NCBI GenBank assembly: GCA_022826885.1
Contig: JAJDUB010000025.1
Span: 1 to 55,814 of the forward strand
Source: Gammaproteobacteria bacterium
Lineage (GTDB): Bacteria; Pseudomonadota; Gammaproteobacteria; Eutrophobiales; Eutrophobiaceae
Direction: 5' to 3'
Length of the DNA: 55,814 nt
This document shows, piece by piece, positions 7,864-16,942 of the stretch (its first letter is position 1; each line of letters begins with the position of its first letter). The position numbers and the translations under genes were made by a program. The notes under the pieces were generated by a model that searched no databases, had not been told where the DNA came from, and saw only the letters and a program-made list of their open reading frames with translations.

Positions 7864-8922
7864 ATGACAGAAGAAAAAAATGGCCGTAATCTGAAATTCG
7901 ACCACGCCGCAATCTGGGTCGAAGACATGGAAAAAACGGTCAGCTTCCTCACCGACGTGGTGGGCTGGCGGCGCCATCCCATGGAAATTGCGGTGAGCGC
8001 CGAGGACGAAACCACCGGCGGCATGGAGGCGGTGTTTGTCGACGCCAACGGCTTATGGCTGGAAATGATTCTACCCACATCGCCGGGTCCGGGCATGGAC
8101 ATCCTCAATGAAAAAGGCGACGGCGCCATCATCGAGATCAACTTCGAGCCGGACGATTACGGTGCGGTGCTGCAGGACATGAAGGCCAAGGGTATCCCGA
8201 TGTTCAACATGGACGGCTCTCCCCTGGGTGAAGACGGCGGACTCATCAAGGAAGGCGTGGTGGATGAGGGCGATTTCGAGCATACCGGCCAGCGTATAGC
8301 GTATTGGTCAACCGAACAGAGCCGGGGGACGACGGTGGAGATCTTCGAGGTGCTCAGGGATGATGTAGTCAACCTGATCAACCAGCGTGACACACAGTGG
8401 GAAAAAGAGGCGCTGTCTCAGCAGGGGCCGCGCATGAGTCACGTTTCCGTAGTCGTTGCGGACCTGGAGAGTTCGGCCGGTTTCTATACCGATGTAATGG
8501 GACTGAAGCGGCACCCGATGAATCTGGGTATTGACGCCGGTTCCAACGAAGCGATCGGCGGCATGAAGGCCGCGTTTATCGATGCAGGCGACGTCTGGCT
8601 GGAGTTGTTCCAGCCTGTGGGTCCCGGCCCGCTCATGGACCTTCTGAACGAAAAAGGCGACGGCTACATTGCGGAATTGTGTACTGAAGTCGATGACCTG
8701 GGCGCTTACTATGACGCAATGAAAGCGAAAGGCGTGCAGATGGTGGGCATCGACGGGACTCCCCTGGGTGATGACGATAAGTATTACGTGCTTAACCCCT
8801 ACGGCGACAAGATAGCGTATTTCCCCCCGGAGGTGAGCCGCGGCATGACCATCGAAGTCATCGAGAGGGGCCCCCGGGAAACCAGTATCCTGCATCGGCG
8901 GGATGATACGTGGGGAGAGTAA
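7864..8922 (+). CDS. Two-domain VOC (glyoxalase/dioxygenase fold) protein
   Basis: 352 residues with an internal duplication: about 10-155 (FDHAAIWVEDMEKTVSFL) and 185-330 (MSHVSVVVADLESSAGFYTD), each with GDGAIIEIN or GDGYIAELC and a second near-identical strand run. Known members are extradiol dioxygenases, glyoxalases, epimerases or resistance proteins. Metal ligands are plausible (His of DHAAI and SHVSV, later Glu) but not certain. I use ATG 7,864 with AGGG at a normal distance; GTG 7,855 in frame is possible. First gene after promoter copy 3. Confidence 0.8.
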   Translation: MTEEKNGRNLKFDHAAIWVEDMEKTVSFLTDVVGWRRHPMEIAVSAEDETTGGMEAVFVDANGLWLEMILPTSPGPGMDILNEKGDGAIIEINFEPDDYGAVLQDMKAKGIPMFNMDGSPLGEDGGLIKEGVVDEGDFEHTGQRIAYWSTEQSRGTTVEIFEVLRDDVVNLINQRDTQWEKEALSQQGPRMSHVSVVVADLESSAGFYTDVMGLKRHPMNLGIDAGSNEAIGGMKAAFIDAGDVWLELFQPVGPGPLMDLLNEKGDGYIAELCTEVDDLGAYYDAMKAKGVQMVGIDGTPLGDDDKYYVLNPYGDKIAYFPPEVSRGMTIEVIERGPRETSILHRRDDTWGE

Positions 8923-9010
8923 TCCGGAATCTGTATCTTTTCCTGCCTTTTATATAAGTCAGGATGCGGTCAAAGATATCAACTGACTACCGTCCCTGGG
9001 AGGATCAACC

Positions 9011-9892
9011 ATGAAACTCGGACTTTGTATTCCCCTGCGCCGTTATGCAACACCGGATTTCATCAGGACACTGGGCAGCGTGTCGGAGCAGTTGGGCTTC
9101 GACTCGCTCTGGGTTGGCGAGCATGTCGTCATGTTTGACGACCACAAATCCGATTATCCGCTGACCGGTGAGGTCATGCCCGGCGACCCCAGGGACAACA
9201 TCGAAATTGATCTGTTTACGTCACTGGCCTATCTCGCCGCGGTCACCTCCAGGATACGTTTAGGCAGTTATGTCGCCATCCTGCCGCAACGTAATCCCGT
9301 TTATACCGCAAAAGAGGCCGCCAATATCGACTGGCTTTCAAACGGGCGGTTCGACTTCGGTGTCGGTCTCGGGTGGTCCGTGCAGGAATACGAAGCGGTC
9401 GCTGCGACATTTGAAAAACGCGGCGCACGCTGCCGCTCTTACCTGGAGGTAATCAAGCGTCTCTGGTGTGACCCTGTTTCTGAATATAAAGATGAGTTCT
9501 ACCAGTTGGAGCCCTGTCTGTTCTACCCTAAACCGGTACAGCAGCCGCATCCGCCCATCTTTTACGGAGGGCAGAGTGATAGAACTTTCGAACGGGTTGC
9601 GGAGCAGGCGCAGGGCTGGGATTCCATCGGCGTCGAGCCGGTGCGATTGGCCTCGCAGATCAAAAAGCTTGAAAAAGCGCTTGAAAAACATGGGCGTTCA
9701 CGGGACGAAATTACCATCAATGCCTGTCCTTACCCGGATGAATATGATCATGGGACGTTCAGGCAGTACAAGGAAGCGGGTGTCGATCAAGTCATATTGT
9801 TACACGAGCCGACTTCGTCCTCGACCGACGAATTGGAAAGCCTGTTAACTAACCTGGCAGAACAGCATATGGATTTTGTCAGGTCACTTTAG
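9011..9892 (+). CDS. Luciferase-like monooxygenase (F420- or FMN-dependent LLM family)
   Basis: 293-residue TIM-barrel flavin enzyme. Visible family features: FDSLWVGEHVVMFDD, RIRLGSYVAILPQRNPVYTAKEAA, then NGRFDFGVGLGWSVQEYEAV and PHPPIFYGGQSDRTFERVAE. This pattern fits the LLM class F420-dependent subgroup, although FMNH2-using members cannot be excluded. GGAGGATCAACC places the start. It lies between the VOC gene and a PLP enzyme in one direction. Another F420-type protein is encoded at 45,997. Substrate unknown. Confidence 0.82.
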   Translation: MKLGLCIPLRRYATPDFIRTLGSVSEQLGFDSLWVGEHVVMFDDHKSDYPLTGEVMPGDPRDNIEIDLFTSLAYLAAVTSRIRLGSYVAILPQRNPVYTAKEAANIDWLSNGRFDFGVGLGWSVQEYEAVAATFEKRGARCRSYLEVIKRLWCDPVSEYKDEFYQLEPCLFYPKPVQQPHPPIFYGGQSDRTFERVAEQAQGWDSIGVEPVRLASQIKKLEKALEKHGRSRDEITINACPYPDEYDHGTFRQYKEAGVDQVILLHEPTSSSTDELESLLTNLAEQHMDFVRSL

Positions 9893-10021
9893 CCGGTTTC
9901 AACTATTCCGGTTCCTCACACGATGCAACCGGATTTCGTACGGGAGATGAGTTTCAATCACTTTCCACGGGATGTCCGGTAAAATAAGAGTCTGGTTCAA
10001 CAGCGGATTACCCTGACGGTT

Positions 10022-11356
10022 TTGAAAGACATTCAACAGGAGGTCTTCACGGCCTATCGAAAGCGGACCCCTGCGTCCGGGGCATACCACGAACGCGCCC
10101 GCCGGTCACTGGCCGGCGGCACTACCGGGAATTTACGTTATTTCCCGCCATATCCTTTCTATGAAACCGGCGGCCGGGGCGCCAGGGTCACGGACCTGGA
10201 CGGTAACGAGTACATCGATTGTTTTCTTTGCAACGGGCCCCTGTTACTGGGTCACAATCACCCGGACGTCATCGCTGCCATTGATAGATATAGCCAAACG
10301 GGTCCGCTGGTCGTCAATCCCCCCATCATCGTAGACGCGGCTGAACTGGTGCAGGAAACCGTGCCCTGCGCCGAGCGGGTTCGTTTCCTGAACAGCGGCA
10401 CCGAGTCCGTCATCATGGCCGTTCGTTATGCGCGGGCCTATACCGGCAAGGATAAAATCGTCAAGTTCTACGGTCACTACCACGGCCAGGATGACCAGTT
10501 CCTGGCCGGGCTGGGGCCCACGGCCGATACGTTTGGCGCCGGCATACCAGGCAGGATAACGGCAGATACCATCCATGTCGGGTACGGTGACTTTGCCGCG
10601 TTGGAAAAAACCATCAGGGAACACCGAGATATTGCCGCGGTCATACTTGACCCGGCGATGCACGCCGGCGGCCTGTGGGGCAGCAGCAGGGATTATCTCC
10701 AGGCGCTCAGGGAACTGACTACAATACACAATATCGTTCTCATTTTTGACGAGGTGATCACGGGTTTCAGGCTGGCGCCGGGCGGCGGTCAGTCTTATTA
10801 CGGAGTTACACCGGACCTGGCTACCCTGGGCAAGGCCATTGCCGCCGGCGAAAAACTGGCCGCGGTTACCGGCAGGGAGGAGATCATGCGGGTGGTCGAC
10901 CCCCTTGCTCCAGCAGGCACACCCAGGGTATTTCAATCAGGCACCGCCAACGACGGCACTGCCGCGATTGCAGCATCAATCGGCGCAATCAATTCGTATC
11001 GTGACCTGGATGCGGACAGCGGGTACGGACACCTGTTTACGATCGGCGAGAAGCTGGCCGCGGGCATACGCCAGGCGTTTAAAAAACGTAATATTCCCTG
11101 CCATGTGAACCAGTTTGGCCCCATGTTGCAGATTTTCCTGTCTGCCGAAAAACCGGCATTTGAGAATTACATCGGACTGGACCCGGAGGTACTATCGCTT
11201 TTTTTCCTGGCCCTGATCAACGAAGGCGTAATCCTGACACTACCGACGTCCGGCCACATTTACCTCTCGTTTGCCCACACGCACGAAGACATAGATGAGA
11301 TAATACGGAAAGTGAATCTTGTCCTGGATAAATATGATTTTTCATCGTTAATATAA
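10022..11356 (+). CDS. Class III PLP aminotransferase (glutamate-1-semialdehyde aminomutase-like)
   Basis: 444 residues, fold type I. Cofactor features: NSGTESVIMAVRYARAYTG, FDEVITGFR, and the Schiff-base lysine K271 in LATLGKAIAAGE. Unlike true HemL it is embedded in a catabolic cluster, so a transaminase or aminomutase for the pathway substrate is more likely than haem synthesis. The start is a TTG with a weak ribosome site; no in-frame ATG lies near, and the next residues (KDIQQEVFTAYRKRTP) look like the family N-terminus. Followed after 24 bases by an aldehyde dehydrogenase, consistent with amine to aldehyde to acid. Confidence 0.85.
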   Translation: MKDIQQEVFTAYRKRTPASGAYHERARRSLAGGTTGNLRYFPPYPFYETGGRGARVTDLDGNEYIDCFLCNGPLLLGHNHPDVIAAIDRYSQTGPLVVNPPIIVDAAELVQETVPCAERVRFLNSGTESVIMAVRYARAYTGKDKIVKFYGHYHGQDDQFLAGLGPTADTFGAGIPGRITADTIHVGYGDFAALEKTIREHRDIAAVILDPAMHAGGLWGSSRDYLQALRELTTIHNIVLIFDEVITGFRLAPGGGQSYYGVTPDLATLGKAIAAGEKLAAVTGREEIMRVVDPLAPAGTPRVFQSGTANDGTAAIAASIGAINSYRDLDADSGYGHLFTIGEKLAAGIRQAFKKRNIPCHVNQFGPMLQIFLSAEKPAFENYIGLDPEVLSLFFLALINEGVILTLPTSGHIYLSFAHTHEDIDEIIRKVNLVLDKYDFSSLI

Positions 11357-11380
11357 TAAAACCGCATAGAGGACCCTGAA

Positions 11381-12805
11381 ATGACAGACACCACCAACTC
11401 CGAACTGGACGCGATATTTGAAAAGCAGAAGCAGGCGTTTGCTTCAGATCGGTACCCTTCCCTGGAGGCCCGGCTGGAGCGGCTGAGAACACTGGATAAC
11501 ATGATGATTGCATTCCGGGAACCGATGCGGGAGGCGCTGGCCGCCGACTTCGATTCCCACCATCCCCTGGTCACCGACCTGTTTGAAAGCGGGGCCATTA
11601 TCGCCCGCGGGCGTTATATACAGACCCAGTTGGAACAGTGGATGAAGCCCGAAACCCGGGAACTGAACCCCATGGTGCACGGTTCCTCCACGGCCAGGGT
11701 GATACGCCAGCCCAAGGGCGTCATAGGCAACATTTCTCCCTGGAATTTCCCCATCGAATGCGCGCTGGTCATGGTCAACGACATGTTCGCTGCCGGCAAC
11801 CGGGTGGTGATCAAGACTTCTGAACACGCTCCGGCATCCGCCGAGGTGGTGAAAGAAGCGGTGGCGGCGCATTTTGACGAAGACTTGCTGGCGGTCGTAA
11901 CAGGCGGTGTAGAACTGGCGCAGCATTTCAGCAGCCTGCCCTGGGACCACCTGGTGTATACGGGCAGCACCGAGGTCGGGCGGCTGGTCATGGAGGCGGC
12001 GGCAAAGAACCTGACGTCGGTCACGCTGGAGATGGGAGGCAAGAACCCGACCATCTTTGCCGAGGACGGGCTCGAACAGGGTCTGGTTGAACGGTTCCTG
12101 TACTTCCGGGTATTCAAGGGCGGCCAGGTGTGCACCTCGCCCGATTACGTCCTGGTGCCGGACGGGCGCCTGGATGAATGGGTGGACATGGCGAAAACCG
12201 CCTGGTCGGGCCTGTATCCTGACTACGTGGGGCACCCCGATGCAACCGGCGCCATCAACGAGCATCATTTCAACCGGGTCATGGGCTACGTGGACGAAGC
12301 CCGCGCACGGGGCGTTGAGGTCATTTCCCTGAACGGGGACGAACCCGATGCGGACAGGCGGCAGATCCCCATGTACGTGGTGATCGACCCGCCGGAGGAC
12401 TTGAAGTGCATGCAGGAAGAGATCTTCGGGCCCGTTACGGCCGTGAAAACCTATACGGATATCGATGATGTCATTGCCTATATCAATGCCCGGCCGAAGC
12501 CCCTGGCCTGTTACCTGGTGACCCGCAGTGATGATGTAGCGGAACAGGTGTCCACCCAGGTGAGCAGCGGCGGTATGGGGGTCAACGTATTCGGCTTCCA
12601 GGCGGCGGAGCCCACCTTGCCGTTCGGCGGGACCGGCCCGAGCGGCATCGGCTGCCACTCGGGTTTCGAAGGCTTCGTGAACTACTCGCATACCAAGTCG
12701 GTGTTCAACTGTGCCGACGACAACCCGCTGATGTACGCCATTCGCCCGCCTTACGGCGACATGGCCCAGGCGTTTGCGGATGCGGTGTTTACACCCTTGG
12801 AATGA
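11381..12805 (+). CDS. Aldehyde dehydrogenase, coniferyl-aldehyde dehydrogenase-like
   Basis: NAD(P)-dependent oxidation of an aldehyde to the acid; 474 residues, the short class without the usual N-terminal extension. Catalytic Glu217 in TLEMGGKNP and Cys251 in GGQVCTSPDYV; NAD site PWNFPIE and YTGSTEVGRLV. The N-terminal LEARLERLRTLDNMM and C-terminal GVNVFGFQAAEPTLPFGG match the coniferyl-aldehyde (CalB) subgroup, whose substrates include aromatic and medium aliphatic aldehydes. Six bases before the next SDR gene; part of the 7,864-13,591 transcription unit. Confidence 0.88.
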   Translation: MTDTTNSELDAIFEKQKQAFASDRYPSLEARLERLRTLDNMMIAFREPMREALAADFDSHHPLVTDLFESGAIIARGRYIQTQLEQWMKPETRELNPMVHGSSTARVIRQPKGVIGNISPWNFPIECALVMVNDMFAAGNRVVIKTSEHAPASAEVVKEAVAAHFDEDLLAVVTGGVELAQHFSSLPWDHLVYTGSTEVGRLVMEAAAKNLTSVTLEMGGKNPTIFAEDGLEQGLVERFLYFRVFKGGQVCTSPDYVLVPDGRLDEWVDMAKTAWSGLYPDYVGHPDATGAINEHHFNRVMGYVDEARARGVEVISLNGDEPDADRRQIPMYVVIDPPEDLKCMQEEIFGPVTAVKTYTDIDDVIAYINARPKPLACYLVTRSDDVAEQVSTQVSSGGMGVNVFGFQAAEPTLPFGGTGPSGIGCHSGFEGFVNYSHTKSVFNCADDNPLMYAIRPPYGDMAQAFADAVFTPLE

Positions 12806-12811
12806 TGAGGC

Positions 12812-13591
12812 ATGGATAATCCACTTTCTTTAGATTCCAGGGTCGCGCTGGTGACGGGTGCGGCTGGCGGTGTCGGCCGGGCAGTGGCCGTCACATTGGC
12901 GCAGTATGGCGCCAGGGTGGTTGCGACCGACCGTCCTGGTGCATCCGACAGGCTGGAGGAGACAAAGCAGTTAATTCTTGAGCGTGGCGGGTCCGTGCTG
13001 GCTGTTCATGCCGACCTGGCTGTCATTGCCGACATAGACAAGCTGGTTCAGCGAGTGGTGGATGAATTCAATTCCATCGACATACAGGTAAACGTTGCTG
13101 CGATACACGCGTACCCGACTCCCCTGCTTGAAATCAGCGAGGCAGACTGGGACCAGTTGCAGAATGTGAATGTCAAGGGTTGTCTTCGACTATGCCAGCG
13201 CCTGGCGCCGCTTATGGTCAAGCAAGGCTCCGGCAATATCGTCACTATCGCCTCCGACAGCGCGTTTGACGTGATCGCCGATGAAGGGCCGTACGGTATC
13301 ACCAAGATGAACCTGGTAAAGCTTACTGCTTATCTGGCCAAGGAACTAGCTGAAACCGGCGTACGGGTAAACGCCATAGCCCCCGGCTGGGTCAGGACCC
13401 CGATGATCGAGGAATACTGGTCCGATCCTGAATTCCTCAAGCAAGCCAAGGAAGGCATCCCCCTGGGCCGCATCGCCGAACCGGAAGAGATAGCCAACGT
13501 GGTCCTGTTCCTGGTATCGGAACTGGCCAGCTACGTCCACGGCCATTGCATGGTGGTCGACGGCGGGCGCATAGCCGGCGTGCCTTGCTAG
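12812..13591 (+). CDS. Short-chain dehydrogenase/reductase
   Basis: 259-residue classical SDR. Cofactor motif TGAAGGVGRA near residue 17, the usual NNAG replaced by NVAA (QVNVAAIHAYP), catalytic Ser and Tyr in IASDSAFDVIADEGPYGITK, and the C-terminal VVDGGRIAG. Acidic residue after the second strand (ATDRPG) favours NAD(H). It oxidises or reduces an alcohol or ketone in the cluster; substrate not predictable. It ends the first part of the plus-strand cluster before a 154-base gap. Confidence 0.85.
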   Translation: MDNPLSLDSRVALVTGAAGGVGRAVAVTLAQYGARVVATDRPGASDRLEETKQLILERGGSVLAVHADLAVIADIDKLVQRVVDEFNSIDIQVNVAAIHAYPTPLLEISEADWDQLQNVNVKGCLRLCQRLAPLMVKQGSGNIVTIASDSAFDVIADEGPYGITKMNLVKLTAYLAKELAETGVRVNAIAPGWVRTPMIEEYWSDPEFLKQAKEGIPLGRIAEPEEIANVVLFLVSELASYVHGHCMVVDGGRIAGVPC

Positions 13592-13663
13592 ACACAGTTT
13601 CCCGGTCTTCGTGATGTCACGCTTGAACAACGTGGACCGAACGAAACTCATGGTGAACATCCT

Positions 13664-13696
13664 TAAAACACCCGTAAAACAGCCATAAAACAGCCA
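13664..13696. repeat. Three 11-base direct repeats
   Basis: Three consecutive 11-base units, TAAAACACCCG then TAAAACAGCCA twice, lie 50 bases before the acyl-CoA dehydrogenase start. The period equals about one helical turn, as in sites for cooperative binding of a regulator. A chance tandem duplication cannot be ruled out. Confidence 0.5.
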
Positions 13697-13745
13697 TATG
13701 TCTGTCGCTGATTGCAGCATCACATTGCGAATGAATTTCTAAAAA

Positions 13746-15545
13746 ATGTCCCAGACAATCAACCGCAGGGATCTCGATTTCCTGATATACGAAATGCTCG
13801 ACGTCGAGAACCTGTGCGAGCGCGAGTATTTCTCCGGCCAGGGACGCGACATATTCGACCCCATGCTCGATCTCGCCGAGGACATCGCCCGGGACCATTT
13901 CCTCGCCTGCGCGGATGCCGGGGACAAACGGCCTGCGGAACTGGTGGACGGTAAGGTAAGGATGGTTCCGGAAACGCAAGCCGCCATGGACAACCTGTAT
14001 GAAGCCGGATTTGTCGCTTCCTGCCTGGATGCCGGGCACGGCGGCCTGCAACTCCCAGTGACTGTCGCCAACGCCTGCATGGCCCTGTTTCAGGCGGCCA
14101 ATACGGGTTTGTGCGGCCTGCCGTTCCTCTCGGTGGGAGTTGCCAACCTGATTAACGCCTACGGAAGCGCAGAGCAGAAAGCCCTGTATATCCCCCCACT
14201 GCTGAACGGTCGTTTCTACGGCACCATGTGTCTGTCGGAACCCCATGCGGGATCTTCATTGACCGATATCCGCACCAGGGCCGAACTGCAGGCCGACGGT
14301 AGTTACCGCATAACCGGCAACAAGATGTGGATCACCGGCGGGGAGCATGAACTGTGCGAGAATATCATTCACATGGTGCTGGCAAAGATCCCGGGCGGCC
14401 CTCCCGGCGTGAAAGGCATCTCCCTGTTCATTATCCCGCGTTACCGGGTCGATGCGGATGGCAGTGTTGGAGAGTCCAATGATGTTTCCCTGGCTGGCCT
14501 GAACCACAAGATGGGGCAGTGCATCACGCCGAATTGCGCGCTGAATTTCGGCGAAAACGGGGGTTGCACCGGGTACCTGGTGGGCGAACCCCACCGCGGA
14601 CTGGAATACATGTTCCTGATGATGAACGAGGCCCGTATCGGTGTGGGACTGGCCGCGGTAGGCGCGGGCTATGCAGGTTACCGCTATTCGCTCGAGTATG
14701 CCCGTGAACGCACCCAGGGGCGGTTGCCGGACAACAAGGACCCGACGAATAAAATGGTGCCCATCATCCGGCATGCCGATGTGAAGCGCATGCTGCTGGC
14801 ACAGAAAGCCTACGTGGAAGGGGGGCTGGCCCTGTGCCTGTTTGCATCCCGGCTCGTGGATGAAGAGAAAACACACCCCGATGTGGAAGTCCGGGAAGAA
14901 TCAGCCCTGTTGCTGGATGTCCTCGTTCCCATCGTCAAGGCATGGTGTTCAGACTGGTGTCTGGAGGCGAACAAACACGCCATCCAGATACTGGGCGGGT
15001 ACGGCTACACCCGGGACTTCCCGGTGGAACGCCTGTACCGGGATAACCGCATCAACATGATCCACGAAGGCACCAGCGGCATCCACGGCATCGACCTGCT
15101 GGGTCGGAAGGTGATAATGAAAAACGGCGCGGGTTTCAGGTTGCTGGTACGCAGGATACAACAGGACACAGACGCTGCAGGGGCTTATGGGAGCTTGTCG
15201 GAATATGCCGCCGCCCTCAACCAGGCCCTGGCAACCGTGACGGATACCACGGAAGTCCTGGCCGCAACGGCGGCCAGGGGCGAGTTGAACAGGTTTCTTG
15301 CCAATTCATCCGCGTACCTGGACATGCTCGGGCACGTGGTCGTTGCCTGGATGTGGTTGAAACAGGCCGCGGCCGCCCAGGCGGGACTCGCGCATGCAAA
15401 CGACGCCGACAGGCAGTTCTACCGGGGCAAGATGCAGGCCTGCCGCTATTTCTTCCGCTGGGAACTGCCGAAAATACAGGCGCAGGCGGAACTGCTGTCG
15501 GGACTGGATACGACCTGCCTGGATATGCCGGAAGAGGCATTTTGA
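13746..15545 (+). CDS. Acyl-CoA dehydrogenase, long form (DmdC-like, with C-terminal extension)
   Basis: 599-residue FAD enzyme introducing the alpha,beta double bond in an acyl-CoA. Catalytic Glu441 in MIHEGTSGIHG; FAD region CLSEPHAGSSLTDIRT, MWITGGEHE, and QILGGYGYTRDFPVERLYRD. The extra domain after about 465 and the overall length match the group containing 3-methylmercaptopropionyl-CoA dehydrogenase DmdC and several FadE proteins. Without the other dmd genes here, methylmercaptopropionate as substrate is only a possibility. The start has no strong ribosome site. It is preceded by an 11-base tandem repeat and followed eight bases after the stop by a 52-base palindromic element. Confidence 0.88.
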   Translation: MSQTINRRDLDFLIYEMLDVENLCEREYFSGQGRDIFDPMLDLAEDIARDHFLACADAGDKRPAELVDGKVRMVPETQAAMDNLYEAGFVASCLDAGHGGLQLPVTVANACMALFQAANTGLCGLPFLSVGVANLINAYGSAEQKALYIPPLLNGRFYGTMCLSEPHAGSSLTDIRTRAELQADGSYRITGNKMWITGGEHELCENIIHMVLAKIPGGPPGVKGISLFIIPRYRVDADGSVGESNDVSLAGLNHKMGQCITPNCALNFGENGGCTGYLVGEPHRGLEYMFLMMNEARIGVGLAAVGAGYAGYRYSLEYARERTQGRLPDNKDPTNKMVPIIRHADVKRMLLAQKAYVEGGLALCLFASRLVDEEKTHPDVEVREESALLLDVLVPIVKAWCSDWCLEANKHAIQILGGYGYTRDFPVERLYRDNRINMIHEGTSGIHGIDLLGRKVIMKNGAGFRLLVRRIQQDTDAAGAYGSLSEYAAALNQALATVTDTTEVLAATAARGELNRFLANSSAYLDMLGHVVVAWMWLKQAAAAQAGLAHANDADRQFYRGKMQACRYFFRWELPKIQAQAELLSGLDTTCLDMPEEAF

Positions 15546-15552
15546 ATATATG

Positions 15553-15604
15553 ATATAAGGGGTCAGAGTAAGAAATTCGAAGACATTACTCTGACCCCTT
15601 ATAT
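15553..15604. repeat. Palindromic element family A, copy 1 (19-base perfect arms)
   Basis: Left arm 15,553-15,571 and right arm 15,586-15,604 are perfect complements containing GGGGTCAGAGTAA / TTACTCTGACCCC, with a 14-base loop. The element sits between two acyl-CoA dehydrogenase genes and would form a strong hairpin in their mRNA. No U-run follows, so classic terminator function is uncertain. Confidence 0.9.
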
Positions 15605-15624
15605 TATTTATCGAGGAGATTCCG

Positions 15625-16845
15625 TTGGACTTTACCTATTCAGAAAAAGTACAGGCGCTGCAAAAACGGCTCAATGATTTTATGCAGACCCATGTCTACC
15701 CGGTCGAGCAGACCTACCGGGATGCGCTGGCAGGCGCTGCCAACCCCTGGACTACCCCGCCGATCCTGGAGGACTTGAAACAAAAGGCGCAGGCTGAAGG
15801 ACTCTGGAATTTGTTCTACCCCAAGGCGCACTCCGCCGGAGATGCACTTACCAACCTCGAATATGCGCCACTGGCCGAGATCATGGGCCGGGTCATCTGG
15901 GCGCCTGAAGTGTTCAACTGCAACGCGCCCGATACCGGCAACATGGAAACCCTGATCCTGTACGGCACCGAACAGCAGAAAGAACGCTGGCTCAAGCCCC
16001 TGCTGGCAGGTGAGATACGCTCCGGATTTTGTATGACCGAACCGGACATCGCCTCATCGGACGCGACCAATATCGCCTGTTCCATGGTCAGGGAAGGAAA
16101 TGACTACCTTATCAACGGGCGCAAGTGGTTTACCACGGGCGGCATGCGCGACAACTGCGAGATCCTGATCGTGATGGGCAAGACCGACCCGGACAACCCG
16201 GACCGGCACAGGCAGCAGTCGATGATCCTGGTGCCCAGGGGTACACCCGGCGTGGAAATTGTTCGTTACGTGCACAGTTTCGGTTACAACGATGCGCCTT
16301 TTGGTGAAGCGGAGATTCATTTCGATAATGTCCGGGTACCGGCAGAAAACATCCTGCTGGGAGAAGGGCGCGGGTTTGAGATCGCCCAGGGCCGCCTTGG
16401 GCCGGGCCGCATTCACCATTGCATGCGTCTGATTGGTTGCGCACAGCGCGCCCTGGAGCTGGCATGCCGGCGGGTGGAAGGACGAGCCACCTTCGGCAGG
16501 AAAATCAGCCAGCACCAGTCGGTACGGGAAGATATTTCCAGGGCCTATTGCAAAATAGAACAGGCGCGCCTGTTGACCCTGCTGGCGGCAGACAGGATGG
16601 ACAAATTCGGTAACAAGGAGGCCCGCGATCTTATCGCGGCCATCAAGATTACCGCGCCATTCATGGCCTGCGAGGTGATCGACGACGCCATACAGATGCA
16701 TGGCGCAGCCGGTGTGACCGAGGACTTCTTCCTGGCGGAGGCCTACAACTATGCCAGGCAGATCCGCCTGGCCGACGGTCCCGACCAGGTCCACATGATG
16801 TCACTGGGCAAGCAGATTATCCAGCGTTATTCCGGTGCGACCTGA
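15625..16845 (+). CDS. Acyl-CoA dehydrogenase of the ACAD10/11 (LvaC-like) group
   Basis: 406 residues, FAD-dependent. Visible are CMTEPDIASSDATNI, KWFTTGG, RLGPGRIHHCMRLIGCAQRA, FGRKISQHQSV and the ending MHGAAGVTEDF with RLADGPDQVHMMSLGKQI. The RIHHCMR and DGPDQVH features mark the group fused to a kinase domain in animal ACAD10/11, which process 4-phosphoacyl-CoA made from 4-hydroxyacyl-CoA. The start is TTG with GAGGAG upstream. The kinase partner is the next gene and an SDR follows, the LvaC-LvaA-LvaD combination known from levulinate catabolism in Pseudomonas putida. Function inferred from that pairing. Confidence 0.87.
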   Translation: MDFTYSEKVQALQKRLNDFMQTHVYPVEQTYRDALAGAANPWTTPPILEDLKQKAQAEGLWNLFYPKAHSAGDALTNLEYAPLAEIMGRVIWAPEVFNCNAPDTGNMETLILYGTEQQKERWLKPLLAGEIRSGFCMTEPDIASSDATNIACSMVREGNDYLINGRKWFTTGGMRDNCEILIVMGKTDPDNPDRHRQQSMILVPRGTPGVEIVRYVHSFGYNDAPFGEAEIHFDNVRVPAENILLGEGRGFEIAQGRLGPGRIHHCMRLIGCAQRALELACRRVEGRATFGRKISQHQSVREDISRAYCKIEQARLLTLLAADRMDKFGNKEARDLIAAIKITAPFMACEVIDDAIQMHGAAGVTEDFFLAEAYNYARQIRLADGPDQVHMMSLGKQIIQRYSGAT

Positions 16846-16856
16846 CCCCACTATCC

Positions 16857-16881
16857 GGGGACGGAATTTAATTCCGTCCCC
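16857..16881. repeat. Palindromic element family B, copy 1
   Basis: 25 bases, arms GGGGACGGAATT / AATTCCGTCCCC around one T; 11 bases after the acyl-CoA dehydrogenase stop. The bases between (CTGACCCC at about 16,842) resemble a leftover half of family A. Confidence 0.85.
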
Positions 16882-16907
16882 TTGCGCGACGAAATGTAAG
16901 TCAGGCC

Positions 16908-16931
16908 GGGGACGGACTTAAGTCCGTCCCC
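16908..16931. repeat. Palindromic element family B, copy 2
   Basis: Perfect 24-base palindrome, half-site GGGGACGGACTT, ending 11 bases before the kinase ATG. It lies where the ribosome site would be expected, so it may affect translation of that gene. Confidence 0.88.
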
Positions 16932-16942
16932 ATTACAGCAAA

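Noticed and set aside
10022..11356. hemL (haem synthesis) for the PLP enzyme
   Set aside because: Fold and motifs are similar, but catabolic neighbours and sequence differences around K271 (GKAIAAGE) make a pathway aminotransferase more likely.
11444..12691. 415-codon open frame on the minus strand
   Set aside because: Antisense to the aldehyde dehydrogenase; His/Gln/Arg-rich composition typical of a shadow frame in GC-rich DNA.
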